64,000 bases of DNA from JBBRDU01 sp038230335 (GTDB lineage Bacteria; Verrucomicrobiota; Verrucomicrobiia; Chthoniobacterales; UBA10450): contig JBBRNL010000007.1 of NCBI GenBank assembly GCA_038230335.1, positions 92,070 to 156,069 of the forward strand. The letters are read 5' to 3'. The stretch's first letter is position 1. Every line of letters begins with the position of its first letter. The position numbers were made by a program, and so were the translations under genes. Below the pieces are notes generated by a model. It did no database searches and was not told where the DNA came from. It was given only the letters and a program-made list of their open reading frames with translations. This document shows, piece after piece, positions 60,912-64,000 of this stretch.

Positions 60912-63416
60912 CTATTCGTAGCGCAGGGCGACGATCGGATCGACGCGGGTGGCGCGGCGCGCCGGCAGAAAACAGGAGAGGGCTGCGACCAGGGTGAGCA
61001 GGCCTCCAACCGCCAGGTAGATCGTCGGGTCGAGCGGGTTGACCTTGAAGAGAATGTTTTTCAGCGCGGCCGCGGCCACCACCCCGAGAAGCAAGGCGAC
61101 GCCGCCCGCGCCGATAATCAGGCCGATCGCGAGTTGCCACGCGCCCTGACTCATGACCATGCGCAGAATGCGCATCGCATCCGCGCCCAGCGCCATGCGA
61201 ATGCCGAATTCCTGGGTGCGCTGGTTGACGGAGAAACTCATCACGCCATAAAGTCCGACCCCGGAAAGGATGAAGGCAATCGCACCGAAAATCGTGAAGA
61301 GCGATGCAATCACCCGGTTACCGGAAAGAATTTCGTTGTGAAACTGGGCGGGCGTCCCGGCGAAATAGGTCGGGAGGTTCGAGTCGAGGGTCGCGACTGC
61401 TCTGCTCAGGACCGGCCCGAGGGTGTCAGCCCTTTGGCCAGCGCGCGGCCTAACGAGCACGGTAGCGAACTGCGTGGCCGGCGAAGCGCCCAGCAGCGGC
61501 ATGTAAAATCCCGCCGCTTCCGTCTGCTGATCGAACGGACCCTGCATCAGTGTGTCCGGGACCACTCCGACGATCCTCCGCCAGGGCTGTTCCTTGCCCG
61601 GATTGAAGATGCGCACCTGATGCCCGAGCGCACTTTGGTTCCCCCAGTGTTTGCGCGCGAAGCTCGCATTCACGATGGCGACCGGCTGGTTCGAATCGCT
61701 GTCGTCGAGGGTGAAGTCGCGGCCTTCCCGGAGTTTCAATCCCAGCGTCGCGAAGTAACCATCCGAGACGGATTCGAAATTGCCGCGCGGCCGATCGCGA
61801 TCGGTCCGGTAATTCTGGCCATCGACTTCATATTGGCCGGAGGGCGCGAAGGTCATGCGAAAACGGTCGGTCATGGCCGAGCCCTCGAACTGCGGATTGG
61901 TGCGCAGAGCGCGCACGGCATTCTTGAAGAAATTGCGCCGCGAATCTTCGGTGGGATACGGGCCTTCCATTAACGCGAGTCGCGCGGTATAGAGGCCGTT
62001 CTCGTCGTAGCCATAGTCGAGCTTCGTCTGGTTGCGGATCGATTTGATCTGCAACGTCGCAGCGATGAGCAGCGCGGCGGTCAGGGCAATTTGCCCGACG
62101 ACGAGAACGCGGGTGATCACGTTAACCATACGACTGCTATTGCCGCGTCCGCCTTCTTTCATGGCCTCAGCCGCGTTGCTGCGCGAACTGAGAAGGGCGG
62201 GGAGCAAACCCGAAACAATCGTCGCGACCAGCGTCACCACGAGCGTGAAGGAGAGGACGCGTCCGTCGATCGTGAACCGCCACCAATAGGGCGGCGGAAA
62301 GGGCGCGGTCTTGACCACGCTGGCAAACATATCCACGCCCCAAAACGCCAGCAGCGTGCCGGCAATCGCGCCCAGGACCGAGACGACCAGGCTCTCGGTC
62401 AACATCTGCCTAACAAGTCTCCCGCGAGTGGCGCCGAGCGCGCCGCGGATGGCGAGTTCCCTGGCCCGCAGCGCGGCGCGACCGAACTGCATGTTCATCA
62501 CGTTCACGCAGGCAATCAGCAAAACAAGAATGACTGCACCGAGCATGGCCCAGACGATCTGGTGCAGTTGCACGCCGGTGAAAAATTTGATCAGCGGAAT
62601 GACGGCGGCCGAGGTCAGATTCTGGTTCGTCTTCGGATTGTCGGCCGCAATATGGCGGGCGATCGCGATCATCTCCGCGCTCGCCTGATCGAGCGTGACA
62701 TCAGGCTTGAGCCGGCCCATGACCGCCGGGGCGCGGCTGTTTGCACCGAGGAACAGCTCTCCGCGCGGCGTGGGCGGCCACTCATTATAGAGGGGCGTCC
62801 AAAGTTCTTCCGAGATCGGGAACTCAAACCCAGGTGGCATCACGCCGATGATGGTGGCGGCTTTGCCGTTGATGGTGACGTTCTGGCCGACAATGTTCGG
62901 ATTGGCATTGAAATCGCGGTGCCAAATCTTGTCGCCCAGGATGGCGGTCTTCGGTGAGCCTGGCTTGTTATCTTCCGGTGTGAAATCGCGGCCGAGCACG
63001 GGCGACACGCCGATGATCCTGAACATTTCGTCGGTCACATAGGCACCCGTGTAACGCTGCGGATTGTTGTTGTAAGTGAGATTGATGGTCGAGCCGTTGA
63101 GATAGCCGGCCATCATGGAGAAGGATTTTTGCGCGGTCTTGATGTCCTCGTAATCCTGCGCGGCCGGAATGTTGCCGTTGCCGAAGTTGTTGTTCTGATC
63201 GCTCGCCTTGGGATCGATCAAACCGACGCTGACCAGCTCTTCGGGATGCGGAAATGAAAATCCGCGCAGCACGATCGCGTTGACGACAGCGAACTGCGTC
63301 ATGGCCCCGCCGATTCCAAGGGCGAGCACAAGAATGGCGAGGAGACAAAAAACCTTGTCCTTCAGGAGGACGCGAAATCCGATGCGAATGTCCTGACTGA
63401 ATGATTCGAGAATCAT
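60912..63416 (-). CDS. ADOP-family (MacB/FtsX-type) ABC permease
   Basis: 834 residues with the layout of duplicated orphan permeases: an N-terminal helix (about 22-45), a large periplasmic MacB-like domain (about 50-270), a helix group with FtsX-type LGAVILVLLIACVNVMN and RELAIRGALGATRGRLVRQM, a second such set, and the end ARRATRVDPIVALRYE. A good ribosome site (AAAGGTAA) precedes the ATG at 63416. No ATPase gene is nearby, which is common in this family. Role unknown; export of lipids or peptides is likely. Confidence 0.9.
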   Translation of the reverse strand: MILESFSQDIRIGFRVLLKDKVFCLLAILVLALGIGGAMTQFAVVNAIVLRGFSFPHPEELVSVGLIDPKASDQNNNFGNGNIPAAQDYEDIKTAQKSFSMMAGYLNGSTINLTYNNNPQRYTGAYVTDEMFRIIGVSPVLGRDFTPEDNKPGSPKTAILGDKIWHRDFNANPNIVGQNVTINGKAATIIGVMPPGFEFPISEELWTPLYNEWPPTPRGELFLGANSRAPAVMGRLKPDVTLDQASAEMIAIARHIAADNPKTNQNLTSAAVIPLIKFFTGVQLHQIVWAMLGAVILVLLIACVNVMNMQFGRAALRARELAIRGALGATRGRLVRQMLTESLVVSVLGAIAGTLLAFWGVDMFASVVKTAPFPPPYWWRFTIDGRVLSFTLVVTLVATIVSGLLPALLSSRSNAAEAMKEGGRGNSSRMVNVITRVLVVGQIALTAALLIAATLQIKSIRNQTKLDYGYDENGLYTARLALMEGPYPTEDSRRNFFKNAVRALRTNPQFEGSAMTDRFRMTFAPSGQYEVDGQNYRTDRDRPRGNFESVSDGYFATLGLKLREGRDFTLDDSDSNQPVAIVNASFARKHWGNQSALGHQVRIFNPGKEQPWRRIVGVVPDTLMQGPFDQQTEAAGFYMPLLGASPATQFATVLVRPRAGQRADTLGPVLSRAVATLDSNLPTYFAGTPAQFHNEILSGNRVIASLFTIFGAIAFILSGVGLYGVMSFSVNQRTQEFGIRMALGADAMRILRMVMSQGAWQLAIGLIIGAGGVALLLGVVAAAALKNILFKVNPLDPTIYLAVGGLLTLVAALSCFLPARRATRVDPIVALRYE

Positions 63417-63712
63417 GATGATTTACCTTTGGTTGGGTGAGGATTGAAGCTGCGTTGGGGTGAAGCCAAGGCGCGTTCGTCGCATTCGCTTGGAATAATG
63501 GTCCACGATTACTGCACTGCTATGCACCCGTCGTGCCACCCGGCGTGAACATCATTTAAGTCATTTGTAGTGAATGAGTTATGAATATCGAATAAGCAGC
63601 CGGTGGTGAAATTCATTCCGTTGGTGGGAAAGAAGCGTCCCAGAAGCGAAACGGAGATAAACAGAGGTAAGAGGACGGAGGTCAGAAAGTAGCTGTGCTC
63701 GCGGCGCGCTAG
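63417..63712. other. Intergenic region, 296 bp
   Basis: No gene seen. It contains CAGAGGTAAGAGGACGGAGGTCAG, a partial relative of the start of the 60061 repeat, and a few TGAATGAGTTATGAATATCG words. Confidence 0.35.
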
Positions 63713-64000
63713 TTATTGAATGAACCGGATCGTCATAGGGTATCGATAAAACTTTCCCTCGCTCGCCTGGATGGAGGCGATGATGACGAAGACGGCGTTC
63801 AGGACCCATAGGACTGCCAGGAAGACGAAGCCGATCAGAACGAGGCAGAAGACCACGGCGACGGCGTTGTAAATCAGCATCGATATTTGGAAGTTGAGCG
63901 CTTCTTTGCCGTGCGCATCAATCTCGGGCGAGTCGTCGCGCTTGGCCAGCCAGACGATGAACGGCCCGAGCAGGTGGCCGGGGAAATGAAGAAAAACGCC
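63713..64000 (-). CDS. DUF4870 membrane protein, 5' end cut by window edge
   Basis: About 95 residues are visible in the frame that ends with TAA at 63715-63713. HLLGPFIVWLAKRDDSPEID, AHGKEALNFQISMLIYNAVA and a long hydrophobic segment (VVFCLVLIGFVFLAVLWVL) followed by GKFYRYPMTIRFIQ are the signature of DUF4870/Tic20-like proteins, whose function is unknown. The start lies beyond 64000. No in-frame stop is seen. Confidence 0.88.
   Translation of the reverse strand, partial: GVFLHFPGHLLGPFIVWLAKRDDSPEIDAHGKEALNFQISMLIYNAVAVVFCLVLIGFVFLAVLWVLNAVFVIIASIQASEGKFYRYPMTIRFIQ

Noticed and set aside
60741..61973. 410-codon plus-strand frame opposite the ADOP permease
   Set aside because: Charge-rich antisense of a clear permease; it begins inside a dispersed repeat.

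Overview
The window looks like chromosomal DNA of a Gram-negative, heterotrophic bacterium of the phylum Verrucomicrobiota, most likely a soil or freshwater member of the Chthoniobacterales (Spartobacteria). This placement is inference from gene content and style: PEP-CTERM tails, autotransporter-type beta-strand repeats, DUF2891 and DUF2911 proteins, an orphan duplicated ABC permease, an EF-P with a PGNLRAF loop, GC-rich coding DNA, and many short palindromic intergenic elements. There is no 16S gene or other marker. I saw no tRNA, rRNA, CRISPR array, insertion sequence or prophage.

Layout. 1-9.5 kb: a multihaem cytochrome c cut by the left edge, a class A penicillin-binding protein whose catalytic Ser position reads Thr, two glycosyltransferase-type proteins, a small secreted protein, arabinose-5-phosphate isomerase (Kdo synthesis), EF-P and an M50-like membrane protease. 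9.5-24.3 kb: housekeeping and envelope genes, mostly on the minus strand: TreY, ArgS, an EIIA-Ntr-like protein, a three-gene lipid-linked sugar cassette (PAP2 phosphatase, ArnT-like GT, polyprenol-phosphate GT2), a LolA-like protein, the glycolytic cluster gap-pgk-tpiA, a GDSL esterase and agmatine deiminase. 24.4-31.2 kb: a hybrid sensor kinase, a MidA-type methyltransferase and an Mla-type lipid transport operon (MlaE-MlaF-MlaD) followed by a small lipoprotein.

31.4-40.9 kb is one 3155-codon gene built from 13 tandem copies of a 423-bp unit in two blocks, two 807-bp modules and two 306-bp modules, ending in a PEP-CTERM tail instead of an autotransporter barrel. 41-44.2 kb holds a secreted GH25 lysozyme, a DUF2891 protein and a PLP dehydratase. 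44.4-49.3 kb is a signalling island: a cNMP-binding histidine kinase, an MBL-fold hydrolase, an FHA-class III cyclase and a Ser/Thr kinase with PEGA domains. These four could make, sense and remove a cyclic nucleotide and read phospho-threonine, but that link is a hypothesis.

49.3-64 kb: a second PEP-CTERM protein, 2-oxoacid:ferredoxin oxidoreductase (KorA, KorB), a frameshifted VOC-family gene remnant, an unusual ice-binding-domain autotransporter, a POT peptide transporter, a DUF2911/TPR protein, an SRA-like HNH endonuclease facing an 83-residue unknown, a TonB-like protein, an ADOP-family permease and a DUF4870 protein cut by the right edge. Between genes there are several families of dispersed palindromic repeats. 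One is translated as part of the KorA tail and one (119 bp) has MITE-like terminal inverted repeats.
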